DNA from: Crenothrix polyspora | Lineage (GTDB): Bacteria; Pseudomonadota; Gammaproteobacteria; Methylococcales; Methylomonadaceae | Length of the DNA stretch: 5,431 nt | Direction of reading: 5' to 3' | Assembly: GCA_945903675.1 (NCBI GenBank) | Contig: CAMDOP010000230.1 | Span: 1-5,431, forward strand | In this document: in pieces, positions 5,329 to 5,431 of the stretch | How the letters are laid out: each line of letters begins with the position of its first letter | How positions within the stretch are numbered: position 1 is the stretch's first letter | Program-made: the position numbers and the translations under genes | The notes under the pieces: model-generated | Seen by the model: only the letters and a program-made list of their open reading frames with translations | The model's database searches: none | Told to the model about the DNA's origin: nothing

Positions 5329-5431
5329 CTATACGGCCGAGACCGGAATTTTATAGAAACGTGTATTATCGAAAGGTTCGTCATTTTTCAACATCCCGTG
5401 AATAGCGTGAATTAATTTTCGCATGATTGCA
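5329..5431 (-). CDS. IS110-family transposase, C-terminal end only (runs off the window)
   Basis: On the minus strand, 33 codons are open from the right edge to TAG at 5331-5329. They include MRKLIHAIHGMLKNDEPFD followed by a short tail ending PVSAV. The pattern AxMRKLxHxxxGxLKxxxPFD is the usual C-terminal signature of IS110/IS116-type transposases (Transposase_20 domain) as I remember them. These are DEDD recombinases with a Ser in the C-terminal domain; the catalytic part is outside the window. The frame is undamaged as far as visible, but the gene is cut by the window end, so its length and integrity are unknown. It faces the zipA operon. Identification rests on a short segment. Confidence 0.7.
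   Translation of the reverse strand, partial: AIMRKLIHAIHGMLKNDEPFDNTRFYKIPVSAV

Overview
The window looks like part of a gammaproteobacterial chromosome. It carries a canonical Smc rather than MukB, directly followed by a ZipA-family division protein. ZipA is a gammaproteobacterial protein, and an Smc/ZipA pair argues against the MukB-carrying orders (Enterobacterales, Vibrionales, Pasteurellales). The palindromic repeats resemble ones I recall from methanotrophs and sulfur-oxidising gammaproteobacteria. A Methylococcales-like host is therefore plausible but not proven.

Layout. (1) 1-2957 (+) is smc, lacking its N-terminal head because the window starts inside the gene. (2) 2957-3619 (+) is zipA, complete and joined to smc by a TAATG stop/start overlap, so the two are probably co-transcribed and translationally coupled. 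(3) 3601-5269 is a nested pile of mobile and palindromic DNA beginning exactly at the zipA stop codon. A 21-bp copy of the zipA 3' end lies at both edges (3601-3621 and 5249-5269). Between them sit a REP-like composite palindrome, a second three-hairpin (cloverleaf-like) repeat, and a complete 1400-bp IS4-family element (3651-5050) with 17-bp perfect terminal inverted repeats and an 11-bp target duplication. The IS has split the REP-like palindrome exactly at its hairpin core; without the IS the two halves rejoin into perfect 28-bp inverted arms. (4) 5270-5431 holds a short non-coding stretch and, on the minus strand, the last 33 codons of what looks like an IS110-family transposase running off the right edge.

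How the parts relate. Smc (chromosome compaction and segregation) and ZipA (membrane anchor of the FtsZ ring) are housekeeping cell-cycle proteins. In many gammaproteobacteria ligA comes next (smc-zipA-ligA). No ligA is visible here; the place where it would start is occupied by at least two insertion sequences and two palindromic repeats. The repeated zipA tail means the accumulation left the ZipA reading frame intact. I see no defence, secretion or metabolic system. The interesting content is the order of nested insertions, the palindrome-centred IS4 target, the 21-bp duplication, and a possible frameshift at the start of the IS4 transposase.
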